Notes under the pieces: generated by a model
The model's database searches: none
What the model was told of the DNA's origin: nothing
Seen by the model: the letters and a program-made list of their open reading frames with translations, nothing else
In this document: piece by piece, positions 1-8,879 of the stretch
Layout: each line of letters starts with the position of its first letter
How positions within the stretch are numbered: the stretch's first letter is position 1
Assembly: GCA_900546065.1 (NCBI GenBank)
Contig: URBK01000008.1
Coordinates: 51,708 to 115,707 of the forward strand
DNA: 64,000 bases
Source of the DNA: an uncultured Alistipes sp.
GTDB lineage: Bacteria; Bacteroidota; Bacteroidia; Bacteroidales; Rikenellaceae
Reading direction: 5' to 3'
Made by a program: the position numbers and the translations under genes

Positions 1-593
1 GCGGCGATGCCGCCGAAAAGGCCGATGCTCCACTTCAGATGACGGTGATAGTCGAACGTGAAGATCAGGCGTACGATCCACTGCACCACCGAACCGAAGA
101 AGAAGGCCACAGCGACAGAAAGGAATATGCCGAGGATCACCGACAGCGCCTTGTCCGTATTGAGCAGCATGCCGAAAGTGAGCGCGTCGTCCGCCGAGGT
201 CAGGATTTTCACTATGGCTATGGCGAATGCGCCGCCCAACAGCTCGAATACCATAGAGACGGTGGTCGAGGTCGGCAGGCCCAGCGAGTTGAATACGTCG
301 AGTATGATCACGTCGGTCACCATTACCGCCATGCATATGCATATCACCTCCTGAAAGTAGTAGTGTTCGGGGCTGAAGATGCCGTTACGCGCGATCTCCA
401 TCATTCCGTTACTAACGGCCGCACCGAACATCACGCCCACGGCCGCCACGGCGAAGATATATTTTACGTTTGCGGCCTTAGCCCCGACGGCCGGGCCGAG
501 AAAGTTTACGGCATCGTTGCTCACACCCACCATCAGGTCGAACACGGCCAAAATAAAAAGAAAGACGATGATTCCGAAGTAAACTATATCCAT
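1..593 (-). CDS. pit: Inorganic phosphate transporter, PiT family (3' part lies outside the window)
   Basis: Na+ or H+-coupled phosphate permease of the inner membrane. The frame reads from ATG at 593 (MDIVYFGIIVFLF) leftwards without a stop to base 1, giving the N-terminal 197 residues. The family signature is clear: SNDAVNFLGPAVGAKAA at about residues 26-42, followed by hydrophobic helices and a second characteristic stretch, NSLGLPTSTTVSMVFELLGGA. PiT proteins are usually 330-750 residues, so much of the gene is missing. It lies about 100 bp downstream of the PhoU-like gene and of a PhoB/PhoR-like pair on the same strand. This supports phosphate as substrate and control by that two-component system (inference). 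Confidence 0.88.
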   Translation of the reverse strand, partial: MDIVYFGIIVFLFILAVFDLMVGVSNDAVNFLGPAVGAKAANVKYIFAVAAVGVMFGAAVSNGMMEIARNGIFSPEHYYFQEVICICMAVMVTDVIILDVFNSLGLPTSTTVSMVFELLGGAFAIAIVKILTSADDALTFGMLLNTDKALSVILGIFLSVAVAFFFGSVVQWIVRLIFTFDYHRHLKWSIGLFGGIA

Positions 594-695
594 AAGTTCA
601 AGTTATATGTTTTCAAACCTCTCCCGACGCCTCGCCGGAAATTCTCTTCACGCAACGGCATCCTCTCTCCGTACCGCATCGCAATACGCCGCCAT

Positions 696-1496
696 TCACT
701 CGCCGTGCGATGCCTGCTGGCTGTAACGCTTTATTTTCAGCAGGTTGGACATGCGCAGCGTCAGGGTCTTCGTCTCGCCCAACAGAGTCAGGAACAGCAG
801 ATCGGTCGCCGTATCCTCCTCCCCGCCGCCACACGCTATCTGCTCGCGCGTATATTCGCGCACCAGATCCAGCACATCGTCCCGCTGCCGCCGCACCGGC
901 AGCACTCCGCCCGACGTCTCTGCGGATGACGTCCGTTCGGCCAGCGCCTCCGACACCTTGTGCGTCATGGCATCGATGCCGTCATTCAGACGCATCAGCG
1001 CCACGGTCTGCTCGCGTGTCAGCGCCCCGCCGTCATGCTCGACATGCTCGCATGCCGGACGCACGATACGCTCCAGCGCCTCGCACATCTCCGCCAGATA
1101 TATCGTCGCGCGCGTGCCGAAGAGCCATGCCCCCATGTCGGACACGCCGCCGCGCTGCAGCGTCACACCCGCACGGCGTCGGGCCTCCGCCTCGCGGCAC
1201 AGCTTCGCCGAGCGGCGCGACATATCGTGCAGCACTCGCGTATTCTGACGGAAAAGGGCTACAAGCGTCCGATTATAGATGTGCGATATCTCGTCGAGCG
1301 TAATGCATATCTCGGAGACATACCGGTCGAATATACGGTCGACGGCGCTCTGCCGCTTCTCGAGAGCCTCGGTCTCGGAGCGCAAAAGAGGAAAAAAGGT
1401 GAATGCAACGACGATGCCGTCACCCTCCGCCCCGACAGCTGCCGAGGCGACGAGTGCCGTCACACACAATAAACCAAGTAACTTAACTGCATTCAT
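696..1496 (-). CDS. PhoU-like helical protein with N-terminal membrane segment
   Basis: The product is 266 residues when started at ATG 1496 (MNAVKLLGLLCVTALVASAAVGAEG). An in-frame ATG at 1529 adds 11 residues of no obvious function. A hydrophobic stretch at residues 3-20 looks like a signal or anchor, and a second short one (GIVVAFTFFPLL) follows. The rest is long amphipathic helices rich in Arg and Glu. The C-terminal pattern LLFLTLLGETKTLTLRMSNLLKIKR resembles the PhoU-like tail carried by large Bacteroidetes PiT transporters (family resemblance from memory, not searched). Its place between the sensor kinase and the PiT gene fits a regulator or partner of phosphate uptake. The exact family is uncertain. 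Confidence 0.6.
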   Translation of the reverse strand: MNAVKLLGLLCVTALVASAAVGAEGDGIVVAFTFFPLLRSETEALEKRQSAVDRIFDRYVSEICITLDEISHIYNRTLVALFRQNTRVLHDMSRRSAKLCREAEARRRAGVTLQRGGVSDMGAWLFGTRATIYLAEMCEALERIVRPACEHVEHDGGALTREQTVALMRLNDGIDAMTHKVSEALAERTSSAETSGGVLPVRRQRDDVLDLVREYTREQIACGGGEEDTATDLLFLTLLGETKTLTLRMSNLLKIKRYSQQASHGE

Positions 1497-1565
1497 TCCG
1501 AGCGGATTTGCTGTCGCAAATAAACGCATCGCATGTTACAGATCCGTTACAACACGGTGACGTGG

Positions 1566-3026
1566 CTATGAATTCTTTTTCAGGGTGAAGATAAACTCCA
1601 GACCGCCGCTCAGGCGGTTGTGGGCCTCGATCGTACCGCCGTGCATGGCCACGGCATTCTTTACGATCGACAGGCCGAGACCCGTGCCGCCCATCTTGCG
1701 CGAGCGGCCCTTGTCCACGCGGTAGAAACGTTCGAACAGACGCGGCAGGTGCTCCTCCTCCACGCCTATGCCGTTGTCGGCAAACGAAATGGTATATTTC
1801 TCGTCATCCTCGGCCACGAGGCGTATGAATATGTCGCGGCCCGACGAGTAGGCCACGGCGTTCGAAGCCAGATTGCGGAATATCGAGGTGAGCATCTCGC
1901 GGTTGCCCTCGACGGCCATATCATCCGGAAAATCACAGTTGACGCGCAGCCGCCGCTCGGCCGGCTGCAAAGCGACCTCCTCGGCGATCTCGTCGACGAT
2001 GTCGTTCAGCACCACGCGCTCGCGGTTCATCTGCTCGCGCCCGTCGTCCATGCGCGTTATCGTCGCCACGTCCGACAGCAGTTTGCCCAGCCGCTCGCAC
2101 TGCGACAGACACCGCTGCAGAAAGGCCGTACGCGTAGTCTCGTCCATCTTCCCGTTCGAGAGGATGGTCTCGATATATCCCGATATGGAGGCAACGGGGG
2201 TCTTGAGTTCGTGGTTTATGTTGTTTGTCAGCTGACGCTTGATGCGCATCTTCTCCTGCGTCTCGTGCAGCGCCTTGGCATGCTCGCGGTCGCGCTCGCC
2301 GATGGTCTTCTGCAATTCGGCGTAAAGGCCAATGACATGGTTCGAGATGTCGTCTATCTCGTCACGCGCCGCCGTCGTGCCGCACTCGATACGCTCGCCC
2401 CGCTCGGCCCGCTGCGCGAAGTCGCGCAGGCGCTCGATCTGACGGCCCAAACGCCGCGTTGCGAAATAACCGATAATGCTGATTATGGCAGCTACCGCAA
2501 GTATGAACCACAGAAAGCCCATATCGGCCCGCAGCGAACTGTAGAGGGAATACGTATAAGGGACAGCCGTACGCATCACCGCATAACGGCCGCGGCGCGC
2601 AGAATAGAAATAACGCTCGGAGGTGCTCTCCGACAGGCGCTTTATGGTATAGCCCGAGCCCGACGACAAGGCCGCCTCCACTTCGGGGCGGTGGCGGTGG
2701 TTCTCCGAAACGGCATTCGCTTGGCTCGCCTCGTTGTAAGAGTCGTATAGCACCTCGCCGCCGAAACCTATAACCGTCACACGCAGCGTATCGGGCAGGT
2801 CGACCTCGATCAAGGGAGCGAGATCGAGGCCCTGCCGACCCTCGACCATATCAAGCAGATGGACATTCTCAAGCTGCAGCACGGCATCAAGGCTTGACAC
2901 CTTGTAACGCCGCTCGCGTACGTATTGGAAGAGGATAAAACAGGCTACCAGCGCCCACGACAACGATATGAGCAGCAGAAACGCACGGCGGTGGAACGGC
3001 AGTCTACGCTTCGAATCCGTAGCCAT
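1566..3026 (-). CDS. Membrane sensor histidine kinase (PhoR-like)
   Basis: Two-component sensor of 486 residues. A first membrane helix (about 13-34) and a second (about 170-190) flank a periplasmic sensor domain. A HAMP-like linker follows, then a HisKA domain with the H-box NINHELKTPVASISGY (phospho-acceptor His near residue 272). The HATPase_c domain has an N-box (FRNLASNAVAYS), a G1 box (FADNGIGVEEE), an F-box (LPRLFERFYRVD) and a G2 box (GGTGLGLSIVKN). The start overlaps the end of the response regulator by 23 bp, so the two are translationally coupled. Phosphate sensing is inferred only from the PiT and PhoU-like genes downstream. The periplasmic domain itself is not diagnostic. Confidence 0.9.
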   Translation of the reverse strand: MATDSKRRLPFHRRAFLLLISLSWALVACFILFQYVRERRYKVSSLDAVLQLENVHLLDMVEGRQGLDLAPLIEVDLPDTLRVTVIGFGGEVLYDSYNEASQANAVSENHRHRPEVEAALSSGSGYTIKRLSESTSERYFYSARRGRYAVMRTAVPYTYSLYSSLRADMGFLWFILAVAAIISIIGYFATRRLGRQIERLRDFAQRAERGERIECGTTAARDEIDDISNHVIGLYAELQKTIGERDREHAKALHETQEKMRIKRQLTNNINHELKTPVASISGYIETILSNGKMDETTRTAFLQRCLSQCERLGKLLSDVATITRMDDGREQMNRERVVLNDIVDEIAEEVALQPAERRLRVNCDFPDDMAVEGNREMLTSIFRNLASNAVAYSSGRDIFIRLVAEDDEKYTISFADNGIGVEEEHLPRLFERFYRVDKGRSRKMGGTGLGLSIVKNAVAMHGGTIEAHNRLSGGLEFIFTLKKNS

Positions 3027-3687
3027 AGCCCTGTCGCGTCACGATTTTGTCGCCGTAGCGTCCGATCTTGCGGCGCAGGCGCGTGATGTTCACGTCGATG
3101 GTGCGGTCCAGAACGATCACCTTGTCGCTCCAGACGCGGTGGAGGATCTGCTCGCGCGAGAAGATGCGGCCGCGGTTCGAGAGCAGCAGCATGAGTATCT
3201 CCAGCTCCTTTTTGGTGAGTTGTACCGGCTCGCCGTCCAACGTGCACACCTTGCGGCGGCAGTCGATGCAGAGACCCTCATACACGATACGCTCCTCACC
3301 CTCCTCGTCGCCGTGCCGCGTGCGGCGCAACACGCTCTTGACGCGCGCCACGAGTTCGCGTACCGAGAATGGCTTGGCTATGTAGTCGTCGGCGCCAAGG
3401 TCGAGTCCCGCCACGCGGTCATCCTCGCCGTCGCGCGCCGTACAGAATATTATGGGTATCTGCGCCGTCTCGGGGTCGGCCTTGAGCAGCGACGCCATGC
3501 GCGTACCGCTCATCTGGCCCATCATCACATCGAGAAGGATCAGATCAAAACTCTTGATATCGAGCCTCAACGCCTCCTCGGCGCTGTTGGCCGTCGTCAC
3601 CTCGTAGCCTTCGCTCTCGAGGTTGAATTGCAGGATCTCGCACAACGACTCTTCGTCGTCCACAACGAGTATTCGACCGTTAGCCAT
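3004..3687 (-). CDS. OmpR/PhoB-family response regulator
   Basis: DNA-binding response regulator of 227 residues. The receiver domain (1-120) carries the acidic pair DDEE, the phosphorylation site in LILLDVMM (Asp53), and the later conserved Thr and Lys (FCTARDG, DYIAKPFS). The winged-helix Trans_reg_C domain (about 130-226) shows LTKKELEILMLLLSNRGRIFSREQIL and the recognition region VDVNITRLRRKIG-like. It is first in the minus-strand cluster, and its stop lies inside the kinase gene. By context it probably controls the phosphate transporter genes (inference). A -7-like box lies about 26 bp upstream of the start. Confidence 0.92.
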   Translation of the reverse strand: MANGRILVVDDEESLCEILQFNLESEGYEVTTANSAEEALRLDIKSFDLILLDVMMGQMSGTRMASLLKADPETAQIPIIFCTARDGEDDRVAGLDLGADDYIAKPFSVRELVARVKSVLRRTRHGDEEGEERIVYEGLCIDCRRKVCTLDGEPVQLTKKELEILMLLLSNRGRIFSREQILHRVWSDKVIVLDRTIDVNITRLRRKIGRYGDKIVTRQGYGYGFEA

Positions 3688-3712
3688 AACAAATCGTTTT
3701 TCGTATGCGCCC

Positions 3713-3720
3713 CAAAATTA
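3713..3720 (-). promoter_or_regulatory. Putative -7 box of the response-regulator operon
   Basis: CAAAATTA on the plus strand reads TAATTTTG on the minus strand, a full match to the Bacteroidetes TAnnTTTG box, 26 bp upstream of the regulator ATG. The nearest possible -33 (CAA at 3743-3745) is spaced 22 bp away, slightly longer than usual. Confidence 0.45.
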
Positions 3721-4008
3721 GGCAACAAAAGCCAATGCGCCGCAACCGCGCGTCCATATTTAATGAAAACGTAACACATTACGGCGGTGACGGAACTCCG
3801 TAGCGCAAAAAAACGGGCATTGCGATTTTCGCGCCGAAGCGTAGAAATACGCCTTCACAGACAAGGGCCAAACCCATAGCGCCACAACTGAAACCGCCCG
3901 CACGTCATGCCCGACATATCAACCAAAAAACATCGTTTTTCGAAGAGACTAAGCGTAAAATCGACAACATAGTGCGCTGCACCATAACGTAATATCAAAA
4001 AATATTGT

Positions 4009-4016
4009 TATATTTG
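4009..4016 (+). promoter_or_regulatory. Putative -7 box of the araDAB operon
   Basis: TATATTTG is a full match to TAnnTTTG, 110 bp upstream of the araD ATG. There is no good -33 TTTG at the expected distance. This would fit an activator-dependent promoter (inference). Confidence 0.5.
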
Positions 4017-4125
4017 CTAAGATGCCGCCGGCAGAGACTGCGTTCGGGAATCAACCGTCCGCGCGGGCTGCGTCGGCAACGACAGGGTTTATTTTCAAAA
4101 GGGTTCATTTTATAAACGGAAAACG

Positions 4126-4818
4126 ATGTTGACACAACTCAAAGAGGAGGTTTTGCGCGCCAATCTCGATCTTGTAAAGCACGGATTGGTCATATTCACA
4201 TGGGGCAACGTCAGCGCCATAGACCGCGCCAGCGGTCTCGTGGTGATCAAGCCCAGCGGCGTGGAGTACGACGTCATGCGCGCCGAGGACATGGTCGTCG
4301 TCGACCTTGACGGCAACGTGGTGGAGGGATCGCTCCGCCCCTCGAGCGACACGCCTACACATCTGGAGATATACAAGGCCTTCGAGGGTGTCGGCGGCGT
4401 GGTGCATACGCACTCTACATACGCCACGGCATGGGCACAGGCCGGACGCGACATACCCAACATCGGCACCACACATGCCGACTACTTCCACGACGCCATC
4501 CCCTGCACACCCGACATGACGGCCGAAGAGGTCGAGGGCGACTATGAGAAGCAGACCGGATGCGTCATCGTGCGCCGTTTCGCCACGCTCAACCCCATCC
4601 ATACTCCGGGCGTACTGGTCAAGAACCACGGGCCCTTCAGCTGGGGCCGCACCGCCGCCGAGGCCGTACACAACGCCGTGGTGATGGAGCAGGTCGCCAA
4701 GATGGCCTTCGTGGCCTATTCGGTCAACCCCGACCTTAAGATGAACCCGCTTCTCGTCGAGAAACACTTTAACCGCAAACACGGGCCCAATGCCTACTAC
4801 GGGCAGAAGAAGGGCTGA
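4126..4818 (+). CDS. araD: L-ribulose-5-phosphate 4-epimerase
   Basis: Converts L-ribulose 5-phosphate to D-xylulose 5-phosphate, the last step of the L-arabinose isomerase pathway, in the cytosol. It has 230 residues, full length for a class II aldolase/adducin-type epimerase. Visible motifs are TWGNVS (about 25-30), the substrate-binding [11 protein letters not shown] (73-83), the Zn ligands in [13 protein letters not shown] (His94 and His96), and a later NHGPFSWG that supplies the third His. It is the first gene of araD-araA-araB with 49 bp before araA. The D-A-B order differs from the enterobacterial B-A-D order. Confidence 0.95.
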   Translation: MLTQLKEEVLRANLDLVKHGLVIFTWGNVSAIDRASGLVVIKPSGVEYDVMRAEDMVVVDLDGNVVEGSLRPSSDTPTHLEIYKAFEGVGGVVHTHSTYATAWAQAGRDIPNIGTTHADYFHDAIPCTPDMTAEEVEGDYEKQTGCVIVRRFATLNPIHTPGVLVKNHGPFSWGRTAAEAVHNAVVMEQVAKMAFVAYSVNPDLKMNPLLVEKHFNRKHGPNAYYGQKKG

Positions 4819-4867
4819 CAAATAACAGACATTAAACCAATAAACAAAAACCTAAAACCTATTTATC

Positions 4868-6388
4868 ATGTTTGAGAATTATGAAGTCTGGTTCGTAACC
4901 GGCGCACAGTTGCTCTATGGCGGCGACGCAGTCGTAGCCGTGGACGCTCACAGCAACGAGATGGTACAGGGTCTCAACGCTTCGGGCAAACTCCCCGTAA
5001 AGGTGGTATATAAAGGTACGGTAAACTCGGCCGCCGAGGTAACCGCCACGTTCAAGGCAGCGAATGCCGACGACAAGTGTATCGGCGTCATCACGTGGAT
5101 GCACACCTTCAGCCCCGCCAAGATGTGGATTCACGGCCTGCAGCAGCTCAACAAGCCCCTGCTCCACCTCCACACTCAGTACAACCGCGAGATTCCGTGG
5201 GATACGATGGATATGGATTTCATGAACCTCAACCAGTCGGCACACGGCGACCGCGAGTTCGGACACATCTGCGCACGCATGCGTCTGCGCCGCAAGGTCG
5301 TAGTAGGATACTGGCAGGATGAGCAGACGCAGCACAAGATCGGCGTCTGGATGCGCGTATGCGCCGCTTGGGCCGACGCTCAGGATATGCTCATTCTCCG
5401 CTTCGGCGACCAGATGAACAACGTGGCCGTAACCGACGGCGACAAGGTCGAGGCCGAGCAGCGTCTGGGATACCACGTCGACTACTGCCCAGTCAGCGAG
5501 CTGATGGAGTACCACGCCGCCGTCAAGGATGAGGATGCCGAGAAGCTCGTTGCCGAGTACTTCAGCCTCTACGACCACGATGCCGAGATGGAGAAGCCGG
5601 GCACCGACGACTACAAGGTCGTATGGAATGCCGCCAAGGCCGAGCTGGCTCTGCGCGCCATCCTCAAGGCCAAGGGCGCCAAGGGCTTCACCACCAACTT
5701 CGACGATCTGGGCCAGACCGACGGCAGCTACTTCGACCAGATTCCGGGACTCGCATCGCAGCGCCTCATGGCCGAGGGTTACGGTTTCGGCGCCGAGGGC
5801 GACTGGAAGTCGGCCGCACTCTACCGCACCGTATGGTTCATGAGTCAGGGCCTGCCCACGGGCTGCTCGTTCCTCGAGGACTACACGCTCAACTTCGACG
5901 GCGCAAACAGCGCCATCCTACAGGCCCACATGCTCGAGGTATGTCCGCTGATTGCGGCCAAGAAGCCCCGTCTGGAGGTTCACTTCCTCGGTATCGGCAT
6001 CCGCAAGGCACAGACGGCGCGTCTGGTCTTCACGAGCAAGACCGGCATGGGCTGCACCGCTACGGTCATCGACCTCGGAAACCGGTTCCGCCTGATCGTC
6101 AACGACGTGAAGTGCATCGAGCCCAAGCCGCTGCCCAAGCTCCCCGTAGCATCGGCACTGTGGATCCCGCAGCCCGACTTCGTGACGGGTGCCGGCGCAT
6201 GGATTCTGGCCGGAGGTACCCACCACTCGTGCTTCTCGTACGACCTGACGGCCGAGTACTGGGAGGACTATGCCGAGATCGCAGGCATCGAGATGGTATA
6301 CATCAACAAGGACACCACCATCCCCGAGTTCAAGAAGGAGCTGCGCATGAACGAGGTATATTACATGCTCAACAAGGCTCTCTGCTAA
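4868..6388 (+). CDS. araA: L-arabinose isomerase
   Basis: Mn2+-dependent isomerase converting L-arabinose to L-ribulose, 506 residues, typical of the family. The N-terminus FENYEVWFVTGAQLLYGG and the segments HTFSPAKMWIHGL, LHTQYNREIPWDTMDMDFMNLNQSAHGDREFGH, LPTGCSFLEDYTLNF and GTHHSCFSYDL are AraA hallmarks and include the active-site Glu and His regions. It lies between araD and araB in one transcription unit. An A-rich leader (aaacaaaaacctaaaacc) precedes the ATG, as is usual in this phylum. Confidence 0.97.
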   Translation: MFENYEVWFVTGAQLLYGGDAVVAVDAHSNEMVQGLNASGKLPVKVVYKGTVNSAAEVTATFKAANADDKCIGVITWMHTFSPAKMWIHGLQQLNKPLLHLHTQYNREIPWDTMDMDFMNLNQSAHGDREFGHICARMRLRRKVVVGYWQDEQTQHKIGVWMRVCAAWADAQDMLILRFGDQMNNVAVTDGDKVEAEQRLGYHVDYCPVSELMEYHAAVKDEDAEKLVAEYFSLYDHDAEMEKPGTDDYKVVWNAAKAELALRAILKAKGAKGFTTNFDDLGQTDGSYFDQIPGLASQRLMAEGYGFGAEGDWKSAALYRTVWFMSQGLPTGCSFLEDYTLNFDGANSAILQAHMLEVCPLIAAKKPRLEVHFLGIGIRKAQTARLVFTSKTGMGCTATVIDLGNRFRLIVNDVKCIEPKPLPKLPVASALWIPQPDFVTGAGAWILAGGTHHSCFSYDLTAEYWEDYAEIAGIEMVYINKDTTIPEFKKELRMNEVYYMLNKALC

Positions 6389-6404
6389 TAAACCTATTCT
6401 GATC

Positions 6405-6437
6405 GACGCCGGCGTCCCTGCGCGGGATGCCGGCGTC
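6405..6437 (+). terminator. Intercistronic hairpin between araA and araB
   Basis: A long perfect hairpin lies 16 bp after the araA stop. The arms gacgccggcgtccc and gggatgccggcgtc flank a 5-nt loop (tgcgc), and ttaat follows. The T-run is too poor for full termination. It may be a partial terminator or a 3'-end stabiliser that sets araA above araB expression (inference). Confidence 0.5.
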
Positions 6438-6471
6438 TTAATAGTCAAACCAACCAAAAACTTCGATCAAA

Positions 6472-8133
6472 ATGAAATATGTCATAGGTTTGGATTACGG
6501 CAGCGACTCGGCCCGCGCCGTAGTCGTAAACGCCGAGACGGGCCAGACCATAGCCACCTCGGTCAAAAACTATCCGCGCTGGAGCGAGGGCAAGTATTGC
6601 GATCCTGCCGCCAACCGCTACCGCCAGCATCCGCAGGACTATATCGACGTTCTGGAGGCTACCGTCAAGGATGCCCTGTCGCAGTGCCCCGCCGGCACGG
6701 CCGAACAGGTCGTAGGCATAGCCTTCGACACCACGGGCAGCACGCCCGTATTCACGGACCGTACGGGCACGCCGCTGGCCATGCTGCCGGAGTTCGCCGA
6801 GAACCCCAACGCCATGTTCGTGCTGTGGAAAGACCATACGGCCGTTAAGGAGGCCGCCGAGATAAACGAACTGAGCCACAAGTGGGATCCCGACTATACG
6901 GCCTACGAGGGCGGCATCTACTCGTCGGAGTGGTATTGGGCCAAGGCGCTGCATGTGCTGCGCGAGGACGAGCAGGTACGCAAGGCCGCATACTCGATCG
7001 TCGAGCACTGCGAGTGGCTGCCCGCGCTGCTTACGGGCGTCACATCGTCGGCCGACATTGTCCGCAGCCGCTGCGCTTGCGGGCACAAGGCCATGTGGCA
7101 CAAGAAGTGGGGAGGACTCCCCTCGGAGGAGTTCCTCACGGCACTCGACCCGCTGCTTGCGGGCTTCCGCGCCCGTCTGTTCGATGAGACCGAGACGGCC
7201 GACAAAGCCGTCGGCAAGCTGACGCCCGAATGGGCCGCACGCCTCGGACTGACGACCGACGTGGTTGTCGCCGGAGGCGCTTTCGACTGCCACATGGGTG
7301 CCGTCGGCGCAGGCGTCACGCCCCACACTCTGGTGCGCGTCATCGGCACCAGCACGTGCGACGTCATGGTCGCCGACTACGAGGAGCTCGGCGACAAGCT
7401 CATTCGCGGCATCTGCGGTCAGGTCGACGGTTCGGTCATCCCCGGCATGATCGGTCTCGAGGCCGGACAGTCGGGCTTCGGCGACGTCTACGCATGGTTC
7501 AAGCGTCTTCTCGAGTTCCCGCTCAAGAATATCGTCGCACAGATGGATTGGCTCTCAGCGGCCGACCGCGAGCGTATTATCAGCGAGGCTGCCGACAAGA
7601 TCATCCCCGCACTCACGGCCGAGGCCGAGCGTATCCCCATTGAGGAGAGCACCATCCTCGCAACCGACTGGATGAACGGCCGCCGCACGCCCGATGCCAA
7701 CCAGCTGCTCACGGGTACCATCACGGGCCTTACGCTGGGCAGCACGGCGCCGCGCGTCTTCCGCGCACTGGTCGAGGCCACGGCTTACGGTACAAAGGCC
7801 ATCGTCGACCGTTTCGTCAGCGAGGGTGTACGTATCGACAGCGTCATCGGTATCGGCGGCATAGCGCTCAAGTCGCCATTCGTCATGCAGACGATGAGCG
7901 ACGTGCTCAACATGCCGATCAAGGTATGCAACACAGATCAGGCGTGCGCTCTGGGCGCCGCGATGTTCGCCGCCACGGCCGCAGGCGTCTATGCCAAGGT
8001 CGAGGATGCCATCGCCGCCATGAACTCGGGCTTCGCCAAGGAGTACACCCCCAACGCGAAGAACGCCGCCGCATACGAGAAGCTCTACAAGCGTTATCTC
8101 GAGATCGGCGCATTCACCGAGCAGCACTGCTGA
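6472..8133 (+). CDS. araB: L-ribulokinase
   Basis: ATP-dependent kinase making L-ribulose 5-phosphate; 553 residues, an FGGY-family sugar kinase. The N-terminal phosphate-binding loop YVIGLDYGSDSARAVVVNAETG and the IAFDTTGSTPVF motif are present. The region AGGAFDCHMGAVGAG is characteristic of AraB, and the C-terminal FGGY half contains IGGIALKSPFVMQTMSDVL with CALGAAMFAA. It is the last gene of the arabinose operon. No transporter or regulator follows. The gene before the next promoter is separated by a hairpin with a T-run. Confidence 0.96.
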   Translation: MKYVIGLDYGSDSARAVVVNAETGQTIATSVKNYPRWSEGKYCDPAANRYRQHPQDYIDVLEATVKDALSQCPAGTAEQVVGIAFDTTGSTPVFTDRTGTPLAMLPEFAENPNAMFVLWKDHTAVKEAAEINELSHKWDPDYTAYEGGIYSSEWYWAKALHVLREDEQVRKAAYSIVEHCEWLPALLTGVTSSADIVRSRCACGHKAMWHKKWGGLPSEEFLTALDPLLAGFRARLFDETETADKAVGKLTPEWAARLGLTTDVVVAGGAFDCHMGAVGAGVTPHTLVRVIGTSTCDVMVADYEELGDKLIRGICGQVDGSVIPGMIGLEAGQSGFGDVYAWFKRLLEFPLKNIVAQMDWLSAADRERIISEAADKIIPALTAEAERIPIEESTILATDWMNGRRTPDANQLLTGTITGLTLGSTAPRVFRALVEATAYGTKAIVDRFVSEGVRIDSVIGIGGIALKSPFVMQTMSDVLNMPIKVCNTDQACALGAAMFAATAAGVYAKVEDAIAAMNSGFAKEYTPNAKNAAAYEKLYKRYLEIGAFTEQHC

Positions 8134-8224
8134 CATCAGGCCGCCGGCCGAAGACAGAACATATAATTTATAGGATCCCCATCCTCTACGCGCACCATCG
8201 GCGCAGAGCGTACAATATTTCGGG

Positions 8225-8262
8225 GCCCGCGGGAAAACCATCCGCGGGCTCCGGTCGTTTTT
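8225..8262 (+). terminator. Putative terminator of the araDAB operon
   Basis: The inverted repeat gcccgcgg (8225-8232) and ccgcgggc (8242-8249) is followed by cgttttt at 8256-8262. The T-run starts 8 nt after the stem, so efficiency is uncertain. Confidence 0.5.
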
Positions 8263-8327
8263 AAGGCTGTCGGTCAATGCCTTCTATATGGCACCAGAGG
8301 CCTTTTTCGAAAAAAAAGTTTACGGAA

Positions 8328-8360
8328 ATTGTATTTTTCGAACGAAAGTCCGTATCTTCG
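8328..8360 (+). promoter_or_regulatory. Bacteroidetes-type promoter of the small exported protein gene
   Basis: The -33 box is ATTG at 8328-8331 and the -7 box is TATCTTCG at 8353-8360, with 21 bp between. They lie just upstream of the ATG at 8381, leaving a short leader. Confidence 0.5.
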
Positions 8361-8380
8361 CAGCGCTGAAAAGAGTCAAA

Positions 8381-8752
8381 ATGAGAGCGCGAATAATATA
8401 TATGCTGTTCGTGCTGCTTCTCGCGATAACGTGGAGTGCCGAAGATGTGACGCCCTGTAAGGCGACACACCGCGATGTATGCCCGACGACGCATCTCTGC
8501 ACGTCGATCACTCCCGTACAATCCGTACCGCTGTATCTGCGCATGTCGGCCGAGGTGAACGTCTTCACCTGCACGATGGAGCCCGTCTCCACCATATCGA
8601 TGCAGAAGGCCCTGCCGCGCTACCGCTCCGATACGGACAACCTCGGTGCCGAGCAGACCAGAATCTGCACCGCAGTCCGCCCCGCTTACGGCGAGAGAAC
8701 TTTCCGCACGTCGGATTACTATGTCTACTCGCTGGAGCGCATCCTGATTTGA
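8381..8752 (+). CDS. Small exported hypothetical protein
   Basis: This 123-residue product starts at ATG 8381 (MRARIIYMLFVLLLAITWSAEDV), with an N-terminal hydrophobic stretch at residues 5-19 typical of a signal peptide. The mature part has several cysteines (CKATHRDVC, HLC, FTCTM, RICT), so a disulfide-bonded periplasmic or surface protein is possible. I recognise no family. It has its own promoter-like boxes and sits alone between the arabinose operon and the nuo operon. Another frame is open over the same DNA (8479-8853) but has no signal sequence or promoter. Confidence 0.5.
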   Translation: MRARIIYMLFVLLLAITWSAEDVTPCKATHRDVCPTTHLCTSITPVQSVPLYLRMSAEVNVFTCTMEPVSTISMQKALPRYRSDTDNLGAEQTRICTAVRPAYGERTFRTSDYYVYSLERILI

Positions 8753-8879
8753 TCATATACGGGCAGCCGTCAGGCCGTCCCGCCCACAGCCCCCGACTGG
8801 GGTATCCGCCTACAGGCGGAGCTGCGGATCGTATCCGTACGATAACTTCGTGATATAAGAATCCATAAACACCGAATTT

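Larger units (their letters stand above)
3688..4125. other. Divergent intergenic region between response regulator and araD
   Basis: This 438-bp gap holds the promoters of two divergent transcription units. The half next to the regulator has CAAAATTA at 3713-3720 (minus-strand TAATTTTG). The half next to araD has TATATTTG at 4009-4016. I see no ORF with coding character and no tRNA. The araD leader would be about 100 nt. No AraC- or GntR-type regulator gene is adjacent, so any arabinose operator here would be bound by a regulator encoded elsewhere. Confidence 0.6.

Noticed and set aside
1620..2750. A 376-residue open frame opposite the sensor kinase
   Set aside because: It lies fully antisense to a clear histidine kinase, has no recognisable motifs and is typical of spurious frames in high-GC DNA. 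The long frames opposite araA, nuoM, susC, the barrel genes and the GH2 gene were rejected for the same reason.
8479..8853. A 124-residue open frame overlapping the small exported protein
   Set aside because: It has no signal, no promoter-proximal start and an Arg/His/Pro-rich shadow-like composition, whereas the other frame has a signal peptide.
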